Origin: JAHFPN01 sp963765745
GTDB taxonomy: Bacteria; Pseudomonadota; Alphaproteobacteria; Rhizobiales; Xanthobacteraceae
Assembly (NCBI GenBank): GCA_963765745.1
Contig: CAVXXM010000010.1
Coordinates: 124,001 to 188,000 of the forward strand
Direction of reading: 5' to 3'
DNA: 64,000 nt
Shown in pieces: positions 43,216-52,069 of the stretch. The translations under genes were made by a program, and so were the position numbers. Under the pieces are notes generated by a model that had not been told where the DNA came from, searched no databases, and was given only the letters and a program-made list of their open reading frames with translations. Position 1 is the stretch's first letter; every line of letters begins with the position of its first letter.

Positions 43216-43598
43216 ATCAGACGGCCTATAAGCCGGGTTCTGGACGGCGGGATTGCTCCCGCGCGGCGGCCATTCCTCTGGGACGCCGGTTACCCGGCGC
43301 CTCGAGCAGCCTACCCGGACGGCGATCCGAAGACCGGATTGAGCGGAAACGTTCCGCCCGTGCCGTCCCTATTCGGCTTTGCTCCCGGTGGGGTTTGCCG
43401 TGCCGCCTCCGTTGCCGGAGGCGCGGTGCGCTCTTACCGCACCGTTTCACCCTTGCCTGGTCCGAAGACCGCGGCGGTCTCTTCTCTGTGGCACTTTCCC
43501 TGGGGTCGCCCCCGCCGGACGTTATCCGGCACCGTATCTCCGTGGAGCCCGGACTTTCCTCGACGCTTGCGCGCCGCGGCCGCCCGGCCGACTGACGG
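43216..43598 (-). ncRNA. rnpB: RNase P RNA, bacterial class A
   Basis: This is the catalytic RNA of ribonuclease P, which trims tRNA 5' leaders. On the minus strand the near-universal 5' block GAGGAAAGTCCGGGCTCCA is at about 43562-43544, and the 3' block CAGAACCCGGCTTATAGG is at about 43241-43224. The ends CAGTCGGCC (from 43594) and GGCCGTCTG (to 43218) pair to form helix P1 with one U-U mismatch. The length of about 380 nt fits. Exact ends are uncertain by a few bases. Chance open frames over it on the plus strand are not genes. Confidence 0.93.
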
Positions 43599-43602
43599 CC
43601 TA

Positions 43603-43632
43603 TAAATGCGCGCGCACGATGCGGCGCGTCAA
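43603..43632 (-). promoter_or_regulatory. Promoter of the RNase P RNA gene
   Basis: On the minus strand TTGACG (43632-43627) and CATTTA (43608-43603) are 18 bp apart. A start 6-7 bases further on would fall at about 43597, right at the base of the P1 helix. Confidence 0.6.
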
Positions 43633-43685
43633 GGGTGGCGGGAACCAGACGCGGCAGAGCGTAAACGAATTCGCCGGCCCCGCGT

Positions 43686-44306
43686 TCAGCCCTTGGACGC
43701 CATGTAGGTGTGCAGCTTCGAGCAATAGCGGCTGGCGATGCCGGTCATGCGCTTGGCGTTGTGGCCGCCCTGATATTTGAGCGCGGTCTGGCAGACATTG
43801 CCGCCGGCGAGCTTGTAGGCGCCGGCGAGATACTTCATGCCCCAGCGCACATTGGTCTTCGGGTCGTAGAGTTCGGTGCGGGAACCGGCGAAGCCAAGAA
43901 ACCGCGCGGTGCTGTGCTTGATCTGCATCAGCCCCACTTCTCCGACGGTGCCGGTTTCGCGCGGATTCCAGCTGCTCTCGACCTTCACGACCGCGCGCGC
44001 CAGCGCGATCGGAATGCCGAGCGCCGCGGCTTCGCGATCGACCAGCGCGGTGAGATCGTCCTTGCCGAGGCCGATGGCGCGCCCGCGGCGGGCGCGCGCG
44101 AGCAGCTCGTCGATGAGGGAAGTTTCCTGCAGCTTCGCCGGCACCTCGACCGCGGCAAGAATCAAGTTGCCGCGCGCGGCCTCGGCCGGCTGCTTATTTC
44201 TTGCGCGCGCAAGCAGCGTGTCGATGAGATTCTCGGAAGCGGCAAGGGCGGGTACGGCGGCGGCGAACAGCAGAAGAACTGCAAACACGCACTTGAACTT
44301 GGTCAC
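43686..44306 (-). CDS. Secreted lytic transglycosylase (SLT domain)
   Basis: This enzyme cleaves the glycan strands of peptidoglycan to 1,6-anhydro products in the periplasm. The 206-residue protein has a signal peptide ending PALA-ASE (about residue 23), then a linker with two copies of LID(T/E)LLARAR at 28-37 and 65-74, and an SLT domain with catalytic Glu110 (VVKVESSWNP), GEVGLMQIK and a late ALKYQGGHN. The normal start at 44306 is followed by a good hydrophobic core. It is transcribed away from the AmpD-like gene's end. Confidence 0.88.
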   Translation of the reverse strand: MTKFKCVFAVLLLFAAAVPALAASENLIDTLLARARNKQPAEAARGNLILAAVEVPAKLQETSLIDELLARARRGRAIGLGKDDLTALVDREAAALGIPIALARAVVKVESSWNPRETGTVGEVGLMQIKHSTARFLGFAGSRTELYDPKTNVRWGMKYLAGAYKLAGGNVCQTALKYQGGHNAKRMTGIASRYCSKLHTYMASKG

Positions 44307-44521
44307 AGACGCTCCCCTTCATCCCCGACGCGAATAGGCGGGAGAAGGCCCGGGAATTCGGACGGTAGCGGGACGCTCCGTGGCCCAATTTGAGATTCAT
44401 CGCCGGGTGCCGCGGAACGAAACGGCGTGAAAATTGGGCGGGCGCCACAATCATTCTGCGTGGAATGTCGTACGCGCGCAGCGATGCTTCGAATGCGGCA
44501 ATGAGGCGGCGTCGAGGAGGC

Positions 44522-45341
44522 CTAGATCGGGCGCGCGGCCAGCAGGTCGCGCAACGTCGCGAGCGTCGAGGCGTCGGCGATGCCGTCCACACGCATGCGA
44601 CGGAAGTGGCGCTGGAAAGCCGTGACCACATCGGCAGTCGCCGCGTCGAACTCGCCGGTGAGCGAAACGCCATAGCCATAGCGCGCGAGCATGGTCTGCA
44701 ACATGGTGACCGCTTCGCCGCGATCGCCGGGCTTGAGCGCCGGGCCTTCGGTGAGCGGCGCGGGTGCGACCAGATGGCCGACGCCTTTATCGTGCAGAAT
44801 GTCCCAGGGGAACTTCTCGCCTGGGTCCTGCTTGCGCGAGGGCGCCACGTCGGAATGGGCGAGCACGCGGCCGGCGCGGATGGCAGTTCGCTTGGTGATG
44901 TCGCGGCACAGCGCGATCACGGCTTCGATCTGGGCGCGCGGAAAATCCGGATAGCCGAGATCGTGGCCCGGGATTGACGATCTCGATGCCGATCGAGCGC
45001 GAATTGATGTCGCTCTCGCCGGCCCAAAGCGCTTCGCCGGCGTGCCATGCGCGCCGCGCCTCGGGCACGAGCTGAAGCACGCGGCCGTCCTCGTGCACGA
45101 AATAGTGCGACGACACCTTGGCGGCGGGATCGACGAGACGCGCAAGCGCGGCTTCGGCGCTCGCCATGCCGGTGTAGTGCAGGAGAATCATGTCGGGCGC
45201 GCCGCCCTGGCGCTCGTCGAAATTCGGCGAGGCGGCGACTGCGCTCACGAGGCTTGCGTCTGGCTTGAAGGATTTTTGCACCGGAAACCGTCCGTTCCGT
45301 GCGTACTCTAATGTGCCGCGCGGCGCGCGCCGAAAATGCAA
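44522..45341 (-). CDS. AmpD-type N-acetylmuramoyl-L-alanine amidase with peptidoglycan-binding domain, frame broken once
   Basis: This enzyme splits the bond between MurNAc (or anhydro-MurNAc) and L-Ala during wall recycling. The zinc ligands of the amidase_2 fold are visible: His in MILLHYTGM and His/Asp in LAHSDVAPSRKQDPG. A C-terminal peptidoglycan-binding domain of three short helices (KPGDRGEAVTMLQTML... to LAARPI) follows. One +1 break lies near 44971 (extra G/C in CCCGGG). The total is about 272 residues. The start at 45341 has no signal peptide; a GTG at 45282 (VQKSFKP) is an alternative start. Confidence 0.85.
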
Positions 45342-45426
45342 TAAATTCTTAAGGTTCGCAGAGTGTTAATGCCCGATCGGAGCCTGGGCGGAAGCCGGGC
45401 GGCGCAGGCCGTCGCGGAGCCGTCCG

Positions 45427-45455
45427 TTGACGACCATATGGTCCCATGATATCCC
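45427..45455 (+). promoter_or_regulatory. Candidate promoter of the dcw cluster
   Basis: TTGACG (45427-45432) is followed after 17 bp by TATCCC (45450-45455). The -35 box is strong; the -10 box is weak and overlaps the second MraZ-type repeat. The 5' leader to mraZ would be about 108 bases. The rest of the gap 45342-45569 holds no gene. Confidence 0.45.
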
Positions 45456-45466
45456 AAATTGTCCCG
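45442..45466. promoter_or_regulatory. Triple TCCCA repeat, likely MraZ operator
   Basis: TCCCA at 45442 and 45452 and TCCCG at 45462 recur with an exact 10-bp step. Read on the minus strand this is (T/C)GGGA repeated with 5-bp spacers, which is the known E. coli MraZ site pattern (TGGGN repeats with 5-bp spacers). It lies 104-128 bp upstream of the mraZ ATG and overlaps the candidate -10 box, so MraZ binding would block the promoter. Confidence 0.65.
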
Positions 45467-45569
45467 TTCCGGTATCGACGCAGCCCGGCCGGGCGGAGTG
45501 CGCCAGCGCTCCGGCCCGAGGAGTTGTGCGTATCGCCGTCGGGGTTGCGTTCGCGTGTCGGGCGGAAAC

Positions 45570-46049
45570 ATGGACCGCTTCGTTGCGACCTACATGATGA
45601 ACCTCGACGCCAAGGGCCGGGTTTCGATTCCGGCGCCGTTCCGGGCGCTGCTGGCGCGCGAGGCCGTCGCGGAACTCTATTGCCAGCCCTCGCCGGGGCG
45701 GCCGGCGCTGGACGCGGGCGGCAAGGCGCTGTTGTCGGAGATCGAAGCGCTGATCGAGCGCTATCCGCCCTATTCGGAGGAGCGCGAGGAACTGGCGGCC
45801 GCGCTCTATGGCCAGAGCGAGACGCTCACGATCGACACGGAAGGCCGCATCATTCTCACCGAGACCTTGAAGACGCACGCGCACATTTCGGACGCGGTGG
45901 CCTTCGTCGGGCTCGGGCACAAGTTTCAGATCTGGGAGCCGAAGCGCTTCCGCGCGCATCTGGTGGAGGCCACCAAGAAGGTGCGCGCGCTCCGAGCGAC
46001 GGTCGGCAACCGGAAGCGTGGGAGGGATCTCTCCGAGGCGGGGGGATGA
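45570..46049 (+). CDS. mraZ: Transcriptional regulator MraZ
   Basis: MraZ is a DNA-binding protein of the AbrB-like swapped-hairpin fold that represses its own cluster. The 159-residue product has two repeats, each with the DxxGR core: LDAKGRVSIPAPFR near residue 12 and DTEGRIILTE near 90. The ATG at 45570 gives MDRFVATYM. Its stop overlaps the rsmH ATG (ATGA). It is the first gene of the dcw cluster. Confidence 0.93.
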   Translation: MDRFVATYMMNLDAKGRVSIPAPFRALLAREAVAELYCQPSPGRPALDAGGKALLSEIEALIERYPPYSEEREELAAALYGQSETLTIDTEGRIILTETLKTHAHISDAVAFVGLGHKFQIWEPKRFRAHLVEATKKVRALRATVGNRKRGRDLSEAGG

Positions 46050-47077
46050 AGGCGGGCCGCGGCGCTTCGGGCGCCGCTGGCGGACCGGCCCGCCACGTTC
46101 CCGTCCTCGTCGGGGAGGTCACTTCGTTTCTCGAGCCCAAGGAAGGTGGCGTCTATGTCGACGCCACCTTCGGGGCCGGGGGCTATTCCAGAGCCATCCT
46201 CGAAGCGGCCAATTGCCGCGTGATCGCGCTCGATCGCGACCGTAACGCGGTCGCCGCGGGCGCTGCTCTCGTCGAAGCATTTCCCGAACGGCTGGTGCTC
46301 GCCGAGGAGCGCTTCTCGCGGGTCGATACGCTCGCGCGCGATCTAGGGATAGAGGCCGCCGACGGCATCGTGTTCGATCTCGGCGTCTCCTCCATGCAGA
46401 TCGACGAGCCGGAGCGCGGGTTCTCGTTCCGCCGCGACGGGCCGCTCGACATGCGCATGGGAATGAGCGGGCCGAGCGCGGCCGATATCGTGAACAAACT
46501 TCCCGAAGAGGAGCTGGCGAACATCTTCTTCGCGCTCGGCGAAGAGCGCCGCTCGCGCGCGGTGGCCCGCACCATCGTCGCGGCGCGCAAGGAAAAGCCG
46601 ATCGAACGCACTGGGGAGCTCGCCGACATCGTGCGCAGCGTCGTGCGCGCGAGCCCGGGCGGGATCGATGCGGCGACCCGCAGTTTCCAGGCGCTGCGCA
46701 TCTATGTGAACGACGAATTGCAAGAGCTCGCGGCGGCGCTTCTCGCAGCCGAGCGGCTGCTCGCGCCCGGCGGACGGCTGGTGGTGGTCGCGTTCCATTC
46801 GCTCGAAGACCGGCTGGTGAAGAACTTCCTCATCGACCGCGGCAAGGCGCCGGCCGGCTCGCGTCACCGGCCCGAGATCGTGGCGGCGGAGCCGACTTTC
46901 CGCATCCTCACCAAGAAGCCGATCGAGCCTTCGGCCGGCGAGACCGCCGCTAATCCGCGCGCGCGCTCGGCCAAGCTGCGCGCTGCGGAACGAACCGAAA
47001 TCGCGGCGCGCACCGACGATCCGCTGGCGCCGCTGATCGCGCGGCTGCCTTCGCTTGAAGCCAGGCGGGGGAGGTAG
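46046..47077 (+). CDS. rsmH: 16S rRNA (cytosine-1402-N4)-methyltransferase
   Basis: RsmH methylates C1402 in the ribosomal P site using SAM. The 343-residue protein has PVLVGEV at the start of the fold, the SAM-binding DATFGAGGYS near 39-48, FDLGVSSMQID, and a late VVAFHSLEDRLVK. The ATG at 46046 overlaps the mraZ stop. Confidence 0.94.
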   Translation: MKAGRGASGAAGGPARHVPVLVGEVTSFLEPKEGGVYVDATFGAGGYSRAILEAANCRVIALDRDRNAVAAGAALVEAFPERLVLAEERFSRVDTLARDLGIEAADGIVFDLGVSSMQIDEPERGFSFRRDGPLDMRMGMSGPSAADIVNKLPEEELANIFFALGEERRSRAVARTIVAARKEKPIERTGELADIVRSVVRASPGGIDAATRSFQALRIYVNDELQELAAALLAAERLLAPGGRLVVVAFHSLEDRLVKNFLIDRGKAPAGSRHRPEIVAAEPTFRILTKKPIEPSAGETAANPRARSAKLRAAERTEIAARTDDPLAPLIARLPSLEARRGR

Positions 47078-47079
47078 GC

Positions 47080-47448
47080 GTGCTCAGGCTTCTCCATCTC
47101 ATCGTCATCGGCTGCCTCGTGGCCGCCGCGGTCGCGCTCTATCAAGTGAAGTACCAATCGACCGCCCATGTGCAGCACATCGCCAAGCTTCGTTCCGAAA
47201 TCCGCGCTGAGCGCGAACGCATCTCGTGGCTGCGGGCCGAATGGGGCCGGCTTGGCGCGCCCGAGCGGATTCAGGACCTGGCGCAACGCCATCTCGGCAT
47301 GAAGTCGGCGGCGCTCGTGCAGGTCGGAGAAATCGCCGCGCTGCCGGAGAAACCGATCACGAGCGGCGATCCGATCGGCGATCTGATCGAAACGATCGAC
47401 CCGCCGCTCGACCGCAGTGCGCTCGATGCGCTGGTCAAGGGGAACTGA
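47080..47448 (+). CDS. ftsL: Cell division protein FtsL
   Basis: The 122-residue single-pass protein has a helix at residues 4-22 and then a leucine-zipper-like coiled coil (HIAKLRSEIRAERERISWL). Sequence is weakly conserved in this family, so the call leans on size, topology and position between rsmH and ftsI. It works with FtsQ and FtsB in the divisome. The start is GTG at 47080, three bases after rsmH. Confidence 0.85.
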   Translation: MLRLLHLIVIGCLVAAAVALYQVKYQSTAHVQHIAKLRSEIRAERERISWLRAEWGRLGAPERIQDLAQRHLGMKSAALVQVGEIAALPEKPITSGDPIGDLIETIDPPLDRSALDALVKGN

Positions 47449-47451
47449 GCA

Positions 47452-49164
47452 GTGCATCCGTCCGCGGGTACCGCCATCGACGTTTCGGGAAAAGCATCGC
47501 GCGTCGATCCGGTGCGGATGACGCGCGCGCGGATCGGGCTCCTGTTTCTCGGCTTCATGTTCGCGTTCGGGGTGATCGGGGCGCGGCTGGTGCAGCTCGC
47601 GGCTTTTCCCGAGAGTCCTCTGGCAAAGCGAATCGCGGCGACCGACGCGACCGCCGCCTCGCGGCCCGATATTTTCGACCGCAGCGGACGATTGATCGCG
47701 ACCGACGTGCGGGCGCCGTCGCTGTTCGGGGAGCCGCGCAAGATCATCGACGTCGACGAGGCGGTCGAGCAGCTGGCCGCGATCCTGCCCGATCTCGACA
47801 CGCGCGAGATGCGCGAGCGGCTTTCGTCCAAGCGCGGCTTCGTATGGCTGAAGCGCGAAATCTCGCCGGCACAGCGGCTCGCGATCCATCGCCTCGGCTT
47901 GCCCGGAATCGGGTTCTTGAGCGAAAGCCGGCGCGTCTATCCATCGGGGCCCGAAATCGCCCACGCCATCGGCTACGTCAACGTGGACAATGCGGGCATC
48001 GCCGGCCTCGAGAAATGGATCGACGGACAGGGGCTCGCGGAGCTGCGGCTCGCGGGGCTCACCTCCGACCGGACGCTGTCGCCGGTGTCGCTGGCGCTCG
48101 ATCTCGGCGTCCAGCACGCGGTGCGCGACGAGCTCGCCGCCGCGATGGCTCGCTACAGGGCCAATGCCGCCGCCGGGCTGGTGCTCGACGTGCGCACCGG
48201 CGAGATCGTCTCGATGGTGTCGCTGCCGGATTTCGATCCGAACCAGCCGCGCGGTATGCGCGACCCCATCCGGCTGAACCGGCTCACCACCGGCGTCTAT
48301 GAGATGGGCTCGACATTCAAGGCGTTGACGGTCGCGATGGCGCTCGATTCGGGAAAGTTCACGCTCGGCTCGCAGCTCGATGCGCGCCAGCCGCTGCAGT
48401 ACGGCAAATACACGATCAACGATTTCCACGGCCAGCGGCGCATGCTGAGCCTGCCCGAAGTCTTCACCTATTCCTCCAATATCGGCGCCGCGCGCATGGC
48501 GCTGGCGCACGGCGTCGATGCGCACCGGGCGTTCCTGAAAAAAATCGGTCAGTTAGAGCGGCTGCGCACCGAACTGCCGGAAAGCGCCGAGCCGCTGATG
48601 CCCAGGCGTTGGGGCGAGCTGAACACGGCGACCATCGCCTTCGGCCACGGGCTTTCGGTCGCGCCCTTGCAGGCGGTGATGGCAACCGCCGCGCTGATCA
48701 ATGGCGGACTGCTGATCCCGCCGACGTTTCTGAGACGCACCGAGGAGGATGCGAAAAAGCTCGCCGTGCGCGTGATCAAGCCGGAGACCAGCGAGAAGAT
48801 GCGCTATCTGTTCCGGCTCAATGTCGAGCGCGGCTCGGCCAAGCGCGCGGAAGTGGAAGGCTATTACGTGGGCGGCAAGACCGGCACCTCGGAGAAGGTG
48901 GTGGGCGGCCGCTACATGAAAAATAAGCGCCTCACGGTGTTCATGGGCGTATTCCCGGCCGACGCACCGCGCTATCTGGTGCTGGTGATGCTCGACGAGC
49001 CGCAGGCGACGGCGGACCAGCGCGAGGCGACCTCGGGGCTCAACGCGGCGCCGACCAGCGGCAAGATCATCGCGCGCGTCGCGCCGCTGCTGGGCCTCAA
49101 GCCGCGAATTGATATGCCGCCGGCCGAACGCCTGCTCGCGATCGCCCAGCGCGCGGCGCGCTAG
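47452..49164 (+). CDS. ftsI: Septal penicillin-binding protein 3 (transpeptidase)
   Basis: FtsI cross-links peptidoglycan at the septum. The 570-residue protein has one N-terminal helix (about residues 27-47), a PBP dimerisation domain beginning RPDIFDRSGRLIA, and a transpeptidase domain with the active-site STFK (Ser near 287), SSN near 341 and KTGT near 476. The start is GTG at 47452, just after the ftsL stop. Confidence 0.94.
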   Translation: MHPSAGTAIDVSGKASRVDPVRMTRARIGLLFLGFMFAFGVIGARLVQLAAFPESPLAKRIAATDATAASRPDIFDRSGRLIATDVRAPSLFGEPRKIIDVDEAVEQLAAILPDLDTREMRERLSSKRGFVWLKREISPAQRLAIHRLGLPGIGFLSESRRVYPSGPEIAHAIGYVNVDNAGIAGLEKWIDGQGLAELRLAGLTSDRTLSPVSLALDLGVQHAVRDELAAAMARYRANAAAGLVLDVRTGEIVSMVSLPDFDPNQPRGMRDPIRLNRLTTGVYEMGSTFKALTVAMALDSGKFTLGSQLDARQPLQYGKYTINDFHGQRRMLSLPEVFTYSSNIGAARMALAHGVDAHRAFLKKIGQLERLRTELPESAEPLMPRRWGELNTATIAFGHGLSVAPLQAVMATAALINGGLLIPPTFLRRTEEDAKKLAVRVIKPETSEKMRYLFRLNVERGSAKRAEVEGYYVGGKTGTSEKVVGGRYMKNKRLTVFMGVFPADAPRYLVLVMLDEPQATADQREATSGLNAAPTSGKIIARVAPLLGLKPRIDMPPAERLLAIAQRAAR

Positions 49165-49178
49165 AGTTCGGAACGCTA

Positions 49179-50627
49179 ATGCTGGAATTGCACGATCTGC
49201 TCGGACCTGACGGCGCAAGCGCGCCGCACGGTGTTGCGATCACGTCAATCGCCATCGACAGCAGGAAAGTGGTACCAGGCTCGGTCTTTTTCGCGCTCGC
49301 GGGCAGCCGCACCGACGGCAGCCGCTTCGCGGACGATGCAGCAGGCAAGGGCGCGGTCGCGGTGGTCGGCGAAGGCGAGCGGCCCGCGGGCCTGCCGGCG
49401 AATGTCGTCTTTGTGCGCGTCGCGGATGCGCGGGCCGCGCTGGCGCGCGCGGCGGCAAAGCTCCATCCGCGTCAGCCGGAAACGATCGTCGCCGTCACCG
49501 GCACCAACGGAAAAACATCGGTCGTCTCGTTCACGCGGCAGATCTGGGCCGCGGCCGGACACCAGGCGGCGAGTCTCGGCACGCTCGGTGTCAGCGCGCC
49601 CTCGGGCGAGGTGACGGGGAGCCTGACCACGCCCGATCCGGTGGCGCTGCACGAGCTGCTCGACAAGCTCGCGGGCGAGGGTGTCACGCATCTCGCGCTC
49701 GAAGCATCGTCGCACGGGCTCGACCAGCGTCGCCTCGACGGTGTGCGAATTTCGGCGGGCGCTTTCACGAATTTGACGCGCGATCATCTCGACTATCACC
49801 CGACGCTCGAGGCCTATCGAGCGGCGAAGCTCAGGCTGTTCGATACGCTGTTGCCCGAGGGCGCGGCGGCGGTGGTGAATGCGGACAGCCCGGAGGCCAG
49901 GATCGTCGCGGCCGTCGCGCAGCAGATGAAACTGCGTCTCGTTTCCGTAGGCCGCGCGGGCACCGATCTCACGCTGATCGCGGCTACGCCCGAGGGTTTC
50001 GCACAGTCGCTGACCGTGCGCGCGGGCGGCAAGGAGTATCGCTTGCATTTGCCGTTGGTGGGTGCGTTCCAGGCGTCGAATGCGCTGGTCGCCGCTGGGC
50101 TTGCGATCGCGACCGGCGTCCCGGTCGGCGAAGCGCTCGCCGCGCTCGAAGATCTCGAAGGCGCGGCCGGCCGCCTCGAATATGTCGGCAAAAAAGGCGC
50201 CGCGCCGATTTTCGTCGATTACGCCCACACCCCCGATGCGCTCGCCAACGCGCTCGATGCGCTGCGGCCCTTCGCGTCCGGCCGGCTGCTGGTGGTGTTC
50301 GGCGCCGGCGGCGACCGCGATCCGGGCAAGCGCCCGCTCATGGGGGCGGTGGCGGCCAAGCGCGCCGACCGCGCGTTCGTGACCGACGACAATCCGCGCA
50401 GCGAAGACCCGGCCGCGATCCGCAAGGCGATTCTGGCGTCGGCGCCGGGCGCCATCGAGATCGGCGACCGGGCGGCGGCCATTGCCGCCGCGGTCGAGGA
50501 GCTCAAGACCGGCGACGTGCTGTTGGTTGCCGGAAAGGGCCATGAAACCGGCCAAATTCTGGGCGACCGCACGCTTCCGTTCTCGGATCAGGCGGCGGTG
50601 CGCGCCGCGCTCGGAGGAAAGCGATGA
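49179..50627 (+). CDS. murE: UDP-MurNAc-L-Ala-D-Glu:meso-diaminopimelate ligase
   Basis: MurE adds meso-diaminopimelate to the stem peptide in the cytoplasm. The 482-residue Mur ligase has ATP loop VTGTNGKTS near residue 107, a carbamylated-Lys region, and a C-terminal DNPR motif (near 404) that reads out diaminopimelate and not lysine. Its stop overlaps the murF ATG by 4 bp. Confidence 0.94.
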   Translation: MLELHDLLGPDGASAPHGVAITSIAIDSRKVVPGSVFFALAGSRTDGSRFADDAAGKGAVAVVGEGERPAGLPANVVFVRVADARAALARAAAKLHPRQPETIVAVTGTNGKTSVVSFTRQIWAAAGHQAASLGTLGVSAPSGEVTGSLTTPDPVALHELLDKLAGEGVTHLALEASSHGLDQRRLDGVRISAGAFTNLTRDHLDYHPTLEAYRAAKLRLFDTLLPEGAAAVVNADSPEARIVAAVAQQMKLRLVSVGRAGTDLTLIAATPEGFAQSLTVRAGGKEYRLHLPLVGAFQASNALVAAGLAIATGVPVGEALAALEDLEGAAGRLEYVGKKGAAPIFVDYAHTPDALANALDALRPFASGRLLVVFGAGGDRDPGKRPLMGAVAAKRADRAFVTDDNPRSEDPAAIRKAILASAPGAIEIGDRAAAIAAAVEELKTGDVLLVAGKGHETGQILGDRTLPFSDQAAVRAALGGKR

Positions 50628-52058
50628 GCGCTTCGCTCTGGACGCTCGACGCGCTCAAAGCCGCGACCGGCGGCCGGCTTCAGGGCCAGCCCTCGGCGAA
50701 CATTTCCGGCGTCGCCATCGACAGCCGCACGATCGGCGTCGGCGAGGCTTTCTTCGCCATCAAGGGCGACCGTTTCGACGGGCACGAGTTCGTGGCCGAT
50801 GCGCTGAAGCGCGGCGCGGCGCTCGCGGTCGTGATGGACGAGAAACTTTCCGAAATGCCCGAAGGCGCGGCGCTGCTCGTCGTCGCCGATCCGCTCGAAG
50901 CGCTGCGCGATCTCGCGCGCGCGGCGCGAGCCCGTTCGCAAGCCAAGATCGCGGCGGTAACCGGCTCGGTGGGGAAAACCGGCACCAAGGAGGCGCTGCG
51001 CACGGCGCTCGCGCGCGAAGGCGAAATTCATGCCTCGACCGCGTCGTTCAACAATCACTGGGGCGTGCCGTTGTCGCTCGCGCGCCTGCCTTTGGACTGC
51101 GCGCTTCGCGGTATTCGAGATCGGCATGAATCACGCGGGCGAAATCACGCCGCTGGTGAAGCTCGTGCGCCCGCATGTGGCATTGATCACCTCGATCGAA
51201 GCCGTTCATCTCGAATATTTCCGTTCGGTCGAGGAGATCGCCGACGCCAAGGCCGAAATCTTCCTCGGCATCGAGCCGGGCGGCGCCGCGGTGTTGCCGC
51301 GCGACAATCCGCACTATGCGCGGCTGGCCGCCGCTGCGGGCAAGGCCGGGGTGGAACGGGTCATTGGGTTCGGCGCCCATGAGCAGGCCGAGGCGCGCCT
51401 GCTCGACGCGGCGCTCAAGCCCAATTGCTCGACGGTGCGTGCGCGCATCCTCGGCGACGACATCACCTACAAGATCGGCTCGCCTGGCCGGCATCTGGTG
51501 CTGAACAGCCTGGCGGTGCTGGCGACAGCGAAGCTCTTGGGCGCCGATCTCGCGCTCGCCGCGCTGGCGCTGGCGACGCTGCAGCCCCCGGCCGGGCGCG
51601 GCCGGCGCATCGCGCTCGACCTCGGCCAGGCCGAAACGCTGCTGATCGACGAGAGCTACAACGCCAATCCCGCCTCCATGCAGGCCGCGCTCGAGGTGCT
51701 CGGCACCGCGCCGGTCGGGCCGCGCGGGCGCCGGATCGCCGTGCTCGGCGACATGCTGGAGCTCGGCGCCGATGCCACGAAGCTGCATCGCGCGCTGGTC
51801 AAACCGATCGAGGCGGCAAAGGTGGACCTCGTATTCTGCGCGGGGCCGCTGATGCAGGTGCTATGGAAAGCCTTGCCTGCGGCCCGGCGCGGCGGCTATG
51901 CCGATACGGCGGCGGAACTCGAGCCAAAAGTCGCTGCGGCGTTGCGCCCGGGCGATGCCGTGATGGTCAAGGGTTCGAACGGCAGCCGCATGGGGCCGCT
52001 GGTCAAGGCGCTTTCGGAGCGCTTCCGCGTCGAGCAGCCGGCCATCGCTCCGGCCTGA
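50624..52058 (+). CDS. murF: UDP-MurNAc-tripeptide:D-Ala-D-Ala ligase, frame broken once
   Basis: MurF adds D-Ala-D-Ala to complete the pentapeptide. The ATP loop GSVGKTGTKE is near residue 110, the EIGMNHAGEI motif just after the break, and DESYNANPASM in the third domain. One +1 break lies near 51104 (extra G in a GCGC run). Joined, the product is about 477 residues, normal for MurF. The gene is essential and flanked by intact genes, so this is probably a sequence error. Confidence 0.9.
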
Positions 52059-52069
52059 GGGAGGTTCGT

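Noticed and set aside
43339..43780. Plus-strand open frames of 88 and 133 codons
   Set aside because: They cover the RNase P RNA gene and its upstream region and have no protein features.
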